A stretch of DNA of 64,000 nucleotides from CAJXMH01 sp040220135 (GTDB lineage Bacteria > Bacteroidota > Bacteroidia > Flavobacteriales_E > Vicingaceae). The stretch is from NCBI GenBank assembly GCA_040220135.1, contig JAVJTT010000006.1, forward strand, positions 124,001 through 188,000, given 5' to 3'. Below, piece after piece: positions 1 through 8,450 of the stretch. The notes under the pieces are model-generated. The model was not told where the DNA came from. It was given only the letters and a program-made list of their open reading frames with translations, and did not search any database. The position numbers were made by a program, and so were the translations under genes. How positions within the stretch are numbered: position 1 is the stretch's first letter; every line of letters starts with the position of its first letter.

Positions 1-119
1 CTATCAATTTTGTAATTGTTGGTAACCGTCAAAAATTTGAATTAAATAAAAATACTGCAGAAAAACACAACCTTAAAGTTGCCTCTACGTTAGAAAAATT
101 AGCCGTTTTGGTCGAGTAA
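1..119 (+). CDS. 3' end of an unidentified gene (partial)
   Basis: An open frame enters from the left edge and stops with TAA at 117-119, one base before the next gene's ATG. The visible tail of about 38 residues reads INFVIVGNRQKFELN and continues to a C-terminus ending in LAVLVE. The one-base gap suggests co-transcription with the TPR gene. I do not recognise the family from so short a piece. The hydrophobic strand followed by G-N resembles the end of an alpha/beta domain, but that is only an impression. Confidence 0.55.
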   Translation, partial: INFVIVGNRQKFELNKNTAEKHNLKVASTLEKLAVLVE

Positions 120-120
120 T

Positions 121-1044
121 ATGAAAAAGTTAATCTACATATTGATCTTTACTGTATGTTCTGCCGGTCTGCAAGCCCAAAACAAGTTAACAAATGCTAT
201 TTACAGCATTAAGAATAACGAACTTGATAAAGCACAAAGACTGATTGATGCCGCAATGGAAGACAGCTTGTTTAGAGACAAAGCTGCTACTTGGTACTAT
301 GCAGGTTACATTTACAAAGAATTATACAAAGAAAAAGAGCTAAAAGACAAGCAATCGCCACTTCGTTTGCAGTCTGCCGAATATTTTAAGAAAGCGCTTA
401 AGCTAGACACTGCCAACACCTTTGATAAAAGTTCTAGGCAAAACCTAAAATACATTGCTGAAACTATTTACAACAATGCTGCATCCTCTTTCGATAATGA
501 AAGCTACCCCATAGCCATTAGTAACTACAATCAGTATAAAGAAATTCTATCTTTTACCTATCCGGAAACAGATTTCACTGAAAAAGACATCATGTTTAAC
601 CTAGCGCTTGCCACTACCTATAGTCGCATGGCAGAAGGTGATTCTGCAAATTCTGAGATGCACATTCAAAAGGCAAAAAATTTATATGAAAAGGTGCTAA
701 GGTTGGATTCCAATAATGTAAGTGCCAATTACAACATCGGCATAATTTACTATAATCGTGGAGTTGAGATTGTAAACAACATGGACTATAGCTTAGACTT
801 AGAGCAACTAAATGCTGTGCAAGACTCTATCATTGTGCTTTTCAAAAAGTCTTTGCCATACATGAAAAAGGCTTACGACTTGAACCCCAAAAGAAAAGAA
901 ACCCTTATTGGACTGCAAGGAATTTACTTTAGCTTAAATGACATTCCAAAGTCTGAGGCTTATAAAAAAGAGCTAGAACAGCTTGAGGAAGAAGAGTCTA
1001 TGAAAGAAACTTCACCACAGGATGTGGAAATGCAAGAAGAATAA
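121..1044 (+). CDS. Secreted or periplasmic TPR-repeat protein
   Basis: This 307-residue protein starts with a clear Sec signal peptide (MKKLIYILIFTVCSAGLQA, cleavage before QNK). The rest is helical, with tetratricopeptide-like units: a pair around residues 54-96 ending in AEYFKKALKLD, another around 112-150, and one near 185-225 containing SANYNIGIIYYNRG. A final unit around 245-285 includes YMKKAYDLNPKRKETL. The C-terminus is strongly acidic. TPRs are protein-binding scaffolds, and proteins of this kind are common in the Bacteroidota envelope. No enzymatic motif is visible, so the partner is unknown. It begins one base after the upstream stop and is followed 18 bp later by the phosphatase gene, which suggests one transcript. 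Confidence 0.8.
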   Translation: MKKLIYILIFTVCSAGLQAQNKLTNAIYSIKNNELDKAQRLIDAAMEDSLFRDKAATWYYAGYIYKELYKEKELKDKQSPLRLQSAEYFKKALKLDTANTFDKSSRQNLKYIAETIYNNAASSFDNESYPIAISNYNQYKEILSFTYPETDFTEKDIMFNLALATTYSRMAEGDSANSEMHIQKAKNLYEKVLRLDSNNVSANYNIGIIYYNRGVEIVNNMDYSLDLEQLNAVQDSIIVLFKKSLPYMKKAYDLNPKRKETLIGLQGIYFSLNDIPKSEAYKKELEQLEEEESMKETSPQDVEMQEE

Positions 1045-1062
1045 CCTCTAAATTCGACTTGC

Positions 1063-2853
1063 ATGAAAAACTTTAAGTTCACCATAGGGAAGAAAATCGG
1101 AACTGGTTTTGGGATTCTCATCCTAATGACACTTATCGTTTTTGTCTGGACTTACATAACCCTACAAGACAGCAGGCAAATTAACGACCGCATCAATAGC
1201 GTTAATACCCCCTCTATTAAAGTGCTTCAAGAGCTGAAAACATCAGTACTTGAAACTCGTCTTTTCCTAGTAACATGGTTAAACATACAAACAGAACATG
1301 AAGACAAGGAAAAGCTAGTCACTTACAGAGAAGAGGTTATTCCAAAAGCCGAAATAGAACTAAAGGCTTTATCAGAAAATTGGCAAAATGGTCAACAAGA
1401 TACATTAAGCAATCTTATTGTCAATATTGATGAGTATTTCAAAAGTGTAAAGGAAGATATGATGGAACCTTTAAATACCTTTGAGGCATATGAAGACCCA
1501 TTAAATACTTTCTTAGCTGAAAACAGCCTTGAAGCAGGTGGAAATATTTTTAATGAATACTCTGACATCATTCGACAACTTAATGGGTTAATTGAGAGTC
1601 AAAAAAAAGCAGCCAATCAGGCTAACATTAGCATGTTTTCTTCTTTCGAAACACTAAAGTTTTTAGTTCGAAACTTAGGAGTGGCATTAATAGTGATTGG
1701 AATTATTATTGCAGTTTACACCACCAAAACCATTGTAGACCCTATTCAAAAACTCAAAGTTGTAGCTGTAAAGTTAGGGCGTGGAGTATTTCCTAGAGGT
1801 CCAATGAAAGAGGGTAATGACGAGATTGGTGAAATGACTGCTGCCATGAACAATGTTGTTAATGGGCTCAAGCGAACCAAAGATTTTGCCAAAGAAGTAG
1901 GTTCGGGAAATTTTGATACTGACTACCAACCTTTAAGCAGCAAGGACACGTTAGGGAAAGCGTTGCTTAAAATGCGCGATGATTTAGCCGAAAATGAGCG
2001 CTTTCTAGAAGAAAAAGTAAGACAACGTACAGCAGAAGTCGTTAAGCAAAAAGAAGAGATAGACAAACAACGCTCGCAAATAGAAGAGTACTTTGTTCAA
2101 GTTACTGACAGTATTAAGTATGCCAAGAAGATTCAAGAAGCTATTTTACCACCAGAAAATTATGTGAAGCGCTTACTTCCTGACTCCTTTATCTTTTACC
2201 GTCCCAAAGACATTGTAAGTGGTGATTTTTATTGGCTAGGAGAAGCCAATGGCAAAGTTTTCTTTGCCGCAGTAGACTGTACCGGCCACGGAGTTCCTGG
2301 AGCATTTATGTCAATTGTAGGCTACAACCAGTTGAGACAAGCCATAATAACTACCGGCGGCTCAGATCCTGCTTCAATTCTAGATCACTTAAATCAAGGG
2401 GTCTCAGAAACTCTTCACCAAAAAGACAAAGACTCTACCAGTAAAGATGGAATGGACGTTGCCATTTGTTCGCTGGATCACAAAACACTAGAGCTTGAAT
2501 ATGCCGGAGCATTTAACCCTCTTTATTTGCTGAGAAACAACGAAATCATTCAGACCAAAGCTGATAAATTTCCCATCGGTTCTTTCCTTGATGGAGAAAC
2601 CCCAAACTTTACCAACCATAAGGTTCAGCTTGAAAAAGGTGATCAACTCTTTATATTCTCAGATGGCTATCCAGATCAATTTGGGGGACCTAGAGGTAAA
2701 AAGTTCATGTACAAGCGCTTTAGAGAGTTATTGTTAGAGCACCAAGACAAGAAACCCAAAGAACAAATGCAAGAGCTGGAAGAAACCTTGTTTGAGTGGA
2801 TGAAAGATGAAGAGCAAGTTGATGATATCCTTGTTATTGGAGTCCATGTATAA
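1063..2853 (+). CDS. Membrane-bound SpoIIE/PP2C-type serine phosphatase with HAMP domain
   Basis: The protein has 596 residues. A transmembrane segment near 14-35 and another near 200-221 flank a roughly 165-residue extracytoplasmic sensor region. A HAMP-like linker follows at about 222-275, then a coiled coil at about 310-350 ending in the SIKYAKKIQEAILP stretch typical of this group. The C-terminal phosphatase carries SGDFYW (386-391), DCTGHGVPGAFMS (405-417) and FSDGYPDQFGG near 540, matching the metal-binding aspartate motifs of SpoIIE/RsbU phosphatases. Such enzymes dephosphorylate STAS-type anti-anti-sigma proteins or act as general stress or motility regulators. No STAS gene is visible in this window, so the target is unknown. 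Confidence 0.9.
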   Translation: MKNFKFTIGKKIGTGFGILILMTLIVFVWTYITLQDSRQINDRINSVNTPSIKVLQELKTSVLETRLFLVTWLNIQTEHEDKEKLVTYREEVIPKAEIELKALSENWQNGQQDTLSNLIVNIDEYFKSVKEDMMEPLNTFEAYEDPLNTFLAENSLEAGGNIFNEYSDIIRQLNGLIESQKKAANQANISMFSSFETLKFLVRNLGVALIVIGIIIAVYTTKTIVDPIQKLKVVAVKLGRGVFPRGPMKEGNDEIGEMTAAMNNVVNGLKRTKDFAKEVGSGNFDTDYQPLSSKDTLGKALLKMRDDLAENERFLEEKVRQRTAEVVKQKEEIDKQRSQIEEYFVQVTDSIKYAKKIQEAILPPENYVKRLLPDSFIFYRPKDIVSGDFYWLGEANGKVFFAAVDCTGHGVPGAFMSIVGYNQLRQAIITTGGSDPASILDHLNQGVSETLHQKDKDSTSKDGMDVAICSLDHKTLELEYAGAFNPLYLLRNNEIIQTKADKFPIGSFLDGETPNFTNHKVQLEKGDQLFIFSDGYPDQFGGPRGKKFMYKRFRELLLEHQDKKPKEQMQELEETLFEWMKDEEQVDDILVIGVHV

Positions 2854-2895
2854 AAGCTTATCTTAGCTTAACATACATCAAAGCTCAGAACGACC

Positions 2896-3615
2896 ATGTT
2901 GGATGGATTAAAACTCGATAAGGTCATCTTTATCGACATAGAAACAGTTTCTCAAAAACCCTCTCACAATCAGCTAGAACCAGATTGGCAAAAGTTGTGG
3001 GAAAAAAAAGCTCAATACCTTACTAAAGAAGAAGAAAGCCCTGAAGAAATTTATAATCGGGCGGGAATCTATGCCGAATTTGGTAAAGTTATCTGCATTT
3101 CTGTTGGCTTATACCGTGAAGTTAAAGATGAAAGCCACTTTCGAATAAAATCATTTTACGGAGACGATGAAATCGTCTTATTAAAAGAGTTTGCCGACCT
3201 CTTAAAAAAACACTTTGAATCGAACGACTATTTGTTGTGCGCACACAATGGAAAAGAATTTGACTTTCCTTTTCTTGCCCGACGCATGCTAGTAAACCGA
3301 ATCAAACTACCCTATTTATTGGATATTGCCGGACGTAAACCATGGGAAGTTCAACACCTTGATACTTTGCAACTTTGGAAGTTTGGCGACTACAAGCATT
3401 ATACCTCTTTAGACCTTCTAACTCAGCTTTTTGGAATTAAATCTCCCAAAAGCGATATGGATGGTAGCGATGTAGGAAGGGTTTATTGGAAAGAGAAGAA
3501 GCTCAAAAAGATTGTTGAGTACTGTCAAAATGATACCTTAGCTGTTGCACAGTTGCTACTCGCGTACATGGGGAAGTCTCCCATTAGAAGTAAGCACTTG
3601 ACTATATCCAAATGA
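2896..3615 (+). CDS. Predicted 3'-5' exonuclease (DEDD, PolB-exonuclease-like)
   Basis: This 239-residue protein belongs to the family of stand-alone exonuclease domains related to the proofreading domain of DNA polymerase B. Exo I is visible as FIDIET (D14, E16), Exo II as HNGKEFDFPFLARR near 117-130, and Exo III as YCQNDTLAVAQL near 209-220, with the tyrosine four residues before the aspartate (DEDDy type). These residues bind two metal ions that hydrolyse the terminal phosphodiester. No polymerase domain is attached. Its stop codon overlaps the ABC gene start in an ATGA junction. Role in DNA or RNA metabolism is inferred from the family only. Confidence 0.85.
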   Translation: MLDGLKLDKVIFIDIETVSQKPSHNQLEPDWQKLWEKKAQYLTKEEESPEEIYNRAGIYAEFGKVICISVGLYREVKDESHFRIKSFYGDDEIVLLKEFADLLKKHFESNDYLLCAHNGKEFDFPFLARRMLVNRIKLPYLLDIAGRKPWEVQHLDTLQLWKFGDYKHYTSLDLLTQLFGIKSPKSDMDGSDVGRVYWKEKKLKKIVEYCQNDTLAVAQLLLAYMGKSPIRSKHLTISK

Positions 3616-5339
3616 ATTCAAGCGTAATTGAAATAAAAAACCTCAACATTTCTTTCGGAAAAGAGAAAAGTGTGGTGAAAGACTTAAGTTACCAACTAGC
3701 TCAAGGGGAAACACTTGGAGTGGTTGGCGAATCCGGTTCAGGTAAGTCAATTACTTCCTTAAGCATTATGGGCTTGCTTCACTCCTCTGCCAAAGTAAAC
3801 TCAGGCGAAATTATTTTTCATGAAGCCGATAAAACCCCAATCGACCTATTAAGCTTGCCAAGTAAAGTAATGCGAACTTATCGGGGAAAAAAGATTGCTA
3901 TGGTTTTCCAAGAACCCATGACTTCGCTGAACCCGGTGATTAAATGCGGAGAGCAAGTAGCCGAAGCCATTCGTTTACACGAAGGAAAGTCGAAAAAAGA
4001 AGCCCGAGAAGAGGTAATAAAATGGTTTGAAGAGGTTTTACTACCTAGACCTGAGGATATCTATGAATCTTATCCGCACCAACTATCTGGAGGACAAAAA
4101 CAAAGAGTTATGATTGCCATGGCAATGTGCTGTAAACCGCAGCTACTCATTGCTGATGAACCCACAACGGCACTTGACGTCACCGTGCAAAAAAAGATCT
4201 TAGCACTCATCAAAAACTTGCAACTTAAATATAAGATGAGCGTAATTTTCATTACGCATGACTTAGGAGTAGTGGCCGAAATAGCTGACCGAGTAATCGT
4301 TATGAAAGAGGGAGAATTAGTTGAAGAGGGGAGTTGCTCTGCTGTTTTTAGTCAGGCCAAGCACCCTTATACCAAAGGCTTACTTGCCTGTCGCCCTCCA
4401 CTTGATTATCGCTTAAAACGACTTCCTACTGTAAAAGATTTTCTTGCAGTGGAACAAGGTGAAACTTCTTTGAGTGAAATCGAAATAAAGATCAGCCCTC
4501 ATGAACGAAATGATCAGTTACAAAAACTGTTTAAAAATGAAAAGATACTAGAGGTTAAAAACCTAAAAACTCACTTCCCTATTCGAAAGGGAATATTTAG
4601 AAAGGTTGTTGGTTATGTGAAAGCGGTAGATGATGTAAGCTTTGACGCCTATAAAGGTGAAACCTTAGGCTTGGTTGGAGAGTCAGGTTGTGGTAAAACC
4701 ACCTTAGGCAGAAGCATTTTAAATTTGATCCCACCCACAGGGGGAGAGGTAATTTTTGAAGGTAATACGATTAACGACTTAAGCTCAGAAGCACTAAGGC
4801 GCTACCGAAAAGAACTGCAAATTATCTTTCAAGACCCTTATTCTTCTTTGAATCCACGTATTCAAATTGGGGAGGCAATTGTCGAGCCAATGCGAGTTCA
4901 TCTGCTAGAAGGAAATGAAAAGAAGCGTAAAGAAAAGGCCATTGACCTAATGGAAACTGTTGGCTTAAAAGCAGATCAATTTAATCGATATCCACATGAG
5001 TTTTCTGGTGGTCAACGACAACGAATTTGCATTGCGCGTTCGTTAGCCTTATCCCCTAAGTTTATTGTATGTGATGAATCCGTATCCGCTTTGGACGTAT
5101 CAGTTCAAGCACAGGTTTTAAACCTCTTAAACGATCTAAAAATCAAGTTCAACTTCACTTATATTTTCATCTCTCACGACCTTTCTGTGGTTAAGTATAT
5201 GTCAGATCGGATGCTCGTCATGCGTCAAGGGAGAATTGTTGAATCGGGAATTGCTGAAGAAGTTTATGGGAATCCACAGTCAGAATACACCCAAGAACTT
5301 ATTTCAGCTATACCTCAAGTAAATCCCAAAATGGTATGA
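3612..5339 (+). CDS. Peptide/nickel-type ABC transporter, fused duplicated ATPase (DppD-DppF/YejF type)
   Basis: This 575-residue protein has two ABC ATPase halves in one chain. Half one has Walker A GESGSGKS (39-46), signature LSGGQKQR (about 158-165) and Walker B LLIADEPTTALD. Half two has GESGCGKT (about 355-363), FSGGQRQR (about 464-471) and VCDESVSALD. The peptide-transporter C-terminal segment with the HPYTKGLL pattern follows half one. It should power uptake of oligopeptides or a related solute at the inner membrane. No permease or binding-protein gene is adjacent, so its partners must be elsewhere. Both ends overlap neighbours by ATGA junctions, indicating translational coupling. Confidence 0.93.
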   Translation: MNSSVIEIKNLNISFGKEKSVVKDLSYQLAQGETLGVVGESGSGKSITSLSIMGLLHSSAKVNSGEIIFHEADKTPIDLLSLPSKVMRTYRGKKIAMVFQEPMTSLNPVIKCGEQVAEAIRLHEGKSKKEAREEVIKWFEEVLLPRPEDIYESYPHQLSGGQKQRVMIAMAMCCKPQLLIADEPTTALDVTVQKKILALIKNLQLKYKMSVIFITHDLGVVAEIADRVIVMKEGELVEEGSCSAVFSQAKHPYTKGLLACRPPLDYRLKRLPTVKDFLAVEQGETSLSEIEIKISPHERNDQLQKLFKNEKILEVKNLKTHFPIRKGIFRKVVGYVKAVDDVSFDAYKGETLGLVGESGCGKTTLGRSILNLIPPTGGEVIFEGNTINDLSSEALRRYRKELQIIFQDPYSSLNPRIQIGEAIVEPMRVHLLEGNEKKRKEKAIDLMETVGLKADQFNRYPHEFSGGQRQRICIARSLALSPKFIVCDESVSALDVSVQAQVLNLLNDLKIKFNFTYIFISHDLSVVKYMSDRMLVMRQGRIVESGIAEEVYGNPQSEYTQELISAIPQVNPKMV

Positions 5340-6460
5340 AAGTAAGAAGACATCTTATTTTTCTATTTATACTTCCTTTCTTTGTTTCCGCTTGCCAAGC
5401 ACAAAATGCGGAAGACATAGTGGATCAAATTTCCCTTCCTGAAGGTTTTTCAATTTCAGTGTATGCCAGTGAGGTTGATAATGCCCGCTCTTTGGCGCTA
5501 GGGGATCAAGGAACTGTTTTCGTAGGAAACCGTTCTGAAGATAAGGTTTATGCCTTGGTAGATATGGATGGAGACTACAAGGCAGATCAAAAGTTCATCA
5601 TAGCTGAAGGTTTGGAAATGCCCAACGGGGTGGCTTTTTACAAGGGTAATCTTTATGTGGCCGAAGTGGATAAAGTTTGGAAGTATCCTCAAATAGAAAG
5701 TCAGTTGCAAAACCCCCCTTCCCCTATTTTAATTTCGGATCAATTTCCTTCTGATCGACACCATGGGTGGAAGTACATTGCAGTTGGTCCGGATGAAAAA
5801 CTGTACGTTCCAGTAGGCGCACCTTGTAACATCTGTGAAAAAGAAGACTCTATTTACAGCACTATTTGCCGTATGAATTTAGATGGTAGTGGCTTGGAGG
5901 TTTATGCTCATGGGGTTCGAAATTCGGTAGGTTTTGATTGGCATCCCTTAACGAATGAACTTTGGTTTACCGATAATGGAAGAGATATGATGGGCGATAA
6001 CATTCCGGCTGATGAGCTAAATAGAGCGCCAAGAAAGGACATGCACTTTGGCTACCCCTATTGCCATCAAGGTGACATTGAAGACCCAGAATATGGAAGC
6101 ATAGGAGTTTGTGGGCAATATATTCCTCCTGTTCAAAAACTCGGGCCACACGTGGCCGGATTAGGAGTGTTGATTTATCAAGGAGATCAGTTCCCCAAAG
6201 AGTATAAAAATCAAGTTTTTATTGCTGAACACGGTTCTTGGAACAGAAGTACAAAAATTGGTTACCGAATAAGTCTGGTTCGCTTAGCAGAAGGTTACAA
6301 AACAAGCAAATCGTATGAGGTATTTGCCGAGGGTTGGTTGAAAGAAAATAAAGAGGACGTTTTAGGCAGGCCAGTTTCTTTACTGGAGCTGCCCGATGGT
6401 TCCGTCTTACTTTCCGATGACTATGCCGACCTTATTTACCGGATTTCCTACTCCGAATAA
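5336..6460 (+). CDS. PQQ-dependent sugar dehydrogenase-like lipoprotein (sorbosone/GSDH family)
   Basis: The protein has 374 residues with a lipoprotein signal peptide and a lipobox ending at Cys20 (FVSAC), so it is probably anchored in the envelope. The mature part is a six-bladed propeller of the glucose/sorbosone dehydrogenase family: GFSISVYASEVDNARSLA opens the domain, and DRHHGWKYIAVGPDEKLYV, HGVRNSVGFDWHP, ELWFTDNGRD and AEHGSWNRS are hallmark blades. Family members oxidise sugars or related alcohols with PQQ, although many Bacteroidota homologues have untested activity. It overlaps the upstream ABC gene by ATGA, and its last 13 bases overlap the convergent SDR gene. Confidence 0.85.
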   Translation: MKVRRHLIFLFILPFFVSACQAQNAEDIVDQISLPEGFSISVYASEVDNARSLALGDQGTVFVGNRSEDKVYALVDMDGDYKADQKFIIAEGLEMPNGVAFYKGNLYVAEVDKVWKYPQIESQLQNPPSPILISDQFPSDRHHGWKYIAVGPDEKLYVPVGAPCNICEKEDSIYSTICRMNLDGSGLEVYAHGVRNSVGFDWHPLTNELWFTDNGRDMMGDNIPADELNRAPRKDMHFGYPYCHQGDIEDPEYGSIGVCGQYIPPVQKLGPHVAGLGVLIYQGDQFPKEYKNQVFIAEHGSWNRSTKIGYRISLVRLAEGYKTSKSYEVFAEGWLKENKEDVLGRPVSLLELPDGSVLLSDDYADLIYRISYSE

Positions 6461-7893
6461 TACACAATGTTCTTCGCCATATTGCCGAAAATAAAAGCAT
6501 GGAAAGGCAACATTGAAAACCAATACAGCCTTCCCCATAGACCTATAGGACGAAATGTTGCGGTTTGAGTTAACTTGGCTTTTTGTTCTCCTTTTTCAAT
6601 CTTGAACTCCAACCAAGCATCCCCGGGTAGTTTCATTTCTGCATAAAGCAGAAGGCGCTTTTGTGACTGATCGGCCAACAAAACCCGCCAAAAATCCAAA
6701 GAGTCTCCTGAGTAAATATCGGTTGGACTTCTACGCCCTCTTCTTAGTCCAACACCTCCAAAAAGTTTATCTAGATAACCTCTTACTTTCCACATCCAAT
6801 TGCCATAGTACCAGCCACGCTCTCCACCTACAGCCCAAACATTTTCAAAAACTTGATCAAATCGATCGACTTTGAACTCAACTATTTTCTCGTCCTTAAA
6901 GGTTCCATTAGTTGGCACTTGTATAAATTCATTTAGGGCTTTTCCTTTTTTTGAAGGCAGCTGAGTGTCTGTCCAACTAGAAACAACCATGTTCTGTTCT
7001 ATTCTACGAAAAGCTAGACTAACAGCTTCTTTGTAGCTAAGCAAGTCCAATGGAATAATGTCTTTAATTCCCTCTTCTTTTACTACCACTTCGTTTTTCA
7101 TGCTATCCACTAAGTTTACCGCAATTCGATAAGAAGTAGCAGTTACGAAGTACAACCAATAAGAAGAAAGTCTAGGGGTCATTATTGGCAAAGTGAAAAT
7201 ATAGCGCCTTATTTTTCGAACCTCAGCAAATTTCAATAACATCTCTTTGTAGGTTAGCACTTCCGGCCCTCCAATATCAAAGGTTTTCCCTAGCACTCTT
7301 TTTTCTCCAATGCAAGCTTCCAAATAGTGGATCACGTTTCGGATTCCAATAGGTTGACACTTTGTATTTAACCATTTGGGAGTCACCATTATGGGGAGTT
7401 TCTCTACCAAGTCTCGGATAATCTCAAAGGAAGCACCACCAGAGCCAATGATAATAGCAGCTCTTAAAACAGTAAGAGGAACTTTTGACTGCGCCAAATA
7501 ACTCTCTGTTTGTTTCCTCGAGTCCAAGTGCTTGGAAAGATTGCTGTCGTTGCTAATTCCCCCTAAATAAATAACTTGTTTAGCTTGAGTTTGGTCAAGG
7601 TAAGCAACAAAGTTATTTGCCATTTTCTCTTCGAGTTGGGCAAAACGCTTACTGTTCGAGCTTAGAGAGTGAATTAAATAGAAAGCCACGTCTATGTCTA
7701 ATGGCAAGTTCTTCAGCGATTCTTCTTTTAAAAAGTCCGCTTCAATTATTTCAATTTGTTTCTTATTTTCCTCACTTAAGTGAAGGGTATTCTTGTCACG
7801 AACGCATGCCACCACCTGGTGTCCGTTTTCAATTAGGTAGGGAAGAAGTCTTCTTCCAATATACCCATTGGCTCCACTTAGTAATACTTTCAT
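6448..7893 (-). CDS. SDR-family NAD(P)-binding protein with C-terminal DUF2867 domain
   Basis: From the ATG at 7893 the protein has 481 residues. I prefer this start because it opens directly on the Rossmann fold (MKVLLSGANGYIGRR) and the longer reading needs a TTG. The N-terminal 290 residues form an atypical SDR with GANGYIG (7-13), a DVAFYLIHSLSS segment and a conserved GGPEVLTYKEML stretch. The C-terminal 190 residues match DUF2867, with the WAVGGERGWYYGNWMWKVRG and SGDSLDFWRV patterns. These two-domain proteins recur in Bacteroidota light-induced carotenoid/photolyase clusters. The substrate is unknown. It is transcribed away from the SRPBCC gene over a 49-bp gap. Confidence 0.85.
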   Translation of the reverse strand: MKVLLSGANGYIGRRLLPYLIENGHQVVACVRDKNTLHLSEENKKQIEIIEADFLKEESLKNLPLDIDVAFYLIHSLSSNSKRFAQLEEKMANNFVAYLDQTQAKQVIYLGGISNDSNLSKHLDSRKQTESYLAQSKVPLTVLRAAIIIGSGGASFEIIRDLVEKLPIMVTPKWLNTKCQPIGIRNVIHYLEACIGEKRVLGKTFDIGGPEVLTYKEMLLKFAEVRKIRRYIFTLPIMTPRLSSYWLYFVTATSYRIAVNLVDSMKNEVVVKEEGIKDIIPLDLLSYKEAVSLAFRRIEQNMVVSSWTDTQLPSKKGKALNEFIQVPTNGTFKDEKIVEFKVDRFDQVFENVWAVGGERGWYYGNWMWKVRGYLDKLFGGVGLRRGRRSPTDIYSGDSLDFWRVLLADQSQKRLLLYAEMKLPGDAWLEFKIEKGEQKAKLTQTATFRPIGLWGRLYWFSMLPFHAFIFGNMAKNIVYYSE

Positions 7894-7942
7894 AAAGAGG
7901 GAACAATGTACACAAGCACTTGTTTTTATCAAAAATTATCGC

Positions 7943-8404
7943 ATGCATGTTATAAAATCCACCATTAAACTTCCAATCTCTGTAGATGAAGCTTGGAGCT
8001 TTTTTTCAGACCCTAGAAACCTTCAAAAAATCACTCCTCAAGAGATGGGCTTCAACATCACCTCTGACTTTTTTAAAGAAGAGATGTATGAAGGCATGGT
8101 TATTACTTACACCGTAAAGCCTTTGCTTGGTATAAAAATGAGGTGGATGACAGAAATTACACACATGAAAAAAGGGGAGTACTTTGTAGACGAGCAAAGA
8201 GTGGGTCCTTATAAAATATGGCACCATCAGCATCACTTTAAAGCCATAGAGGGAGGTGTAGAAATGACAGACATTGTAGACTACGTAGTTCCCTTAGGAT
8301 CAATCGGAAGACTCGTTGAGCCGCTTTTAGTTCGCCCCAAGTTGAAACAAATATTTGACTTTAGGGAATCAAAAATGAAGGCGATGTTTGGGGAAATAAA
8401 ATAA
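7943..8404 (+). CDS. SRPBCC-family ligand-binding protein
   Basis: The protein has 153 residues from the ATG at 7943 (MHVIKSTIKLP); the frame stays open upstream only with a TTG and no domain support. The START/SRPBCC helix-grip fold is shown by the opening strand, the PISVDEAWSFFSDPRNLQKITP helix, and the closing VEPLLVRPKLKQIFDFRESKM helix. Family members bind hydrophobic ligands. Homologues sit next to photolyase, crtB/crtI and DUF2867 SDR genes in many Bacteroidota light-response clusters, so a light-stress role is plausible by context. It is divergent from the DUF2867 protein and ends at a strong hairpin. Confidence 0.85.
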   Translation: MHVIKSTIKLPISVDEAWSFFSDPRNLQKITPQEMGFNITSDFFKEEMYEGMVITYTVKPLLGIKMRWMTEITHMKKGEYFVDEQRVGPYKIWHHQHHFKAIEGGVEMTDIVDYVVPLGSIGRLVEPLLVRPKLKQIFDFRESKMKAMFGEIK

Positions 8405-8406
8405 AA

Positions 8407-8438
8407 AAAGGCGATGCAATGCATCGCCTTTAGTTTTT
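8407..8438. terminator. Bidirectional hairpin terminator
   Basis: GGCGATGC (8410-8417) pairs perfectly with GCATCGCC (8421-8428) around the loop AAT, extended by AAA/TTT. A-rich sequence lies before it and TTTAGTTTTT after it, so it can end both the + strand SRPBCC gene and the - strand T9SS cargo gene. Confidence 0.85.
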
Positions 8439-8450
8439 AGGAATATCCGC

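Noticed and set aside
6148..6153. CACGTG core in the sugar dehydrogenase gene, considered as parS
   Set aside because: The flanks (GGCCACACGTGGCCGG) do not match the 16-bp site outside the core.
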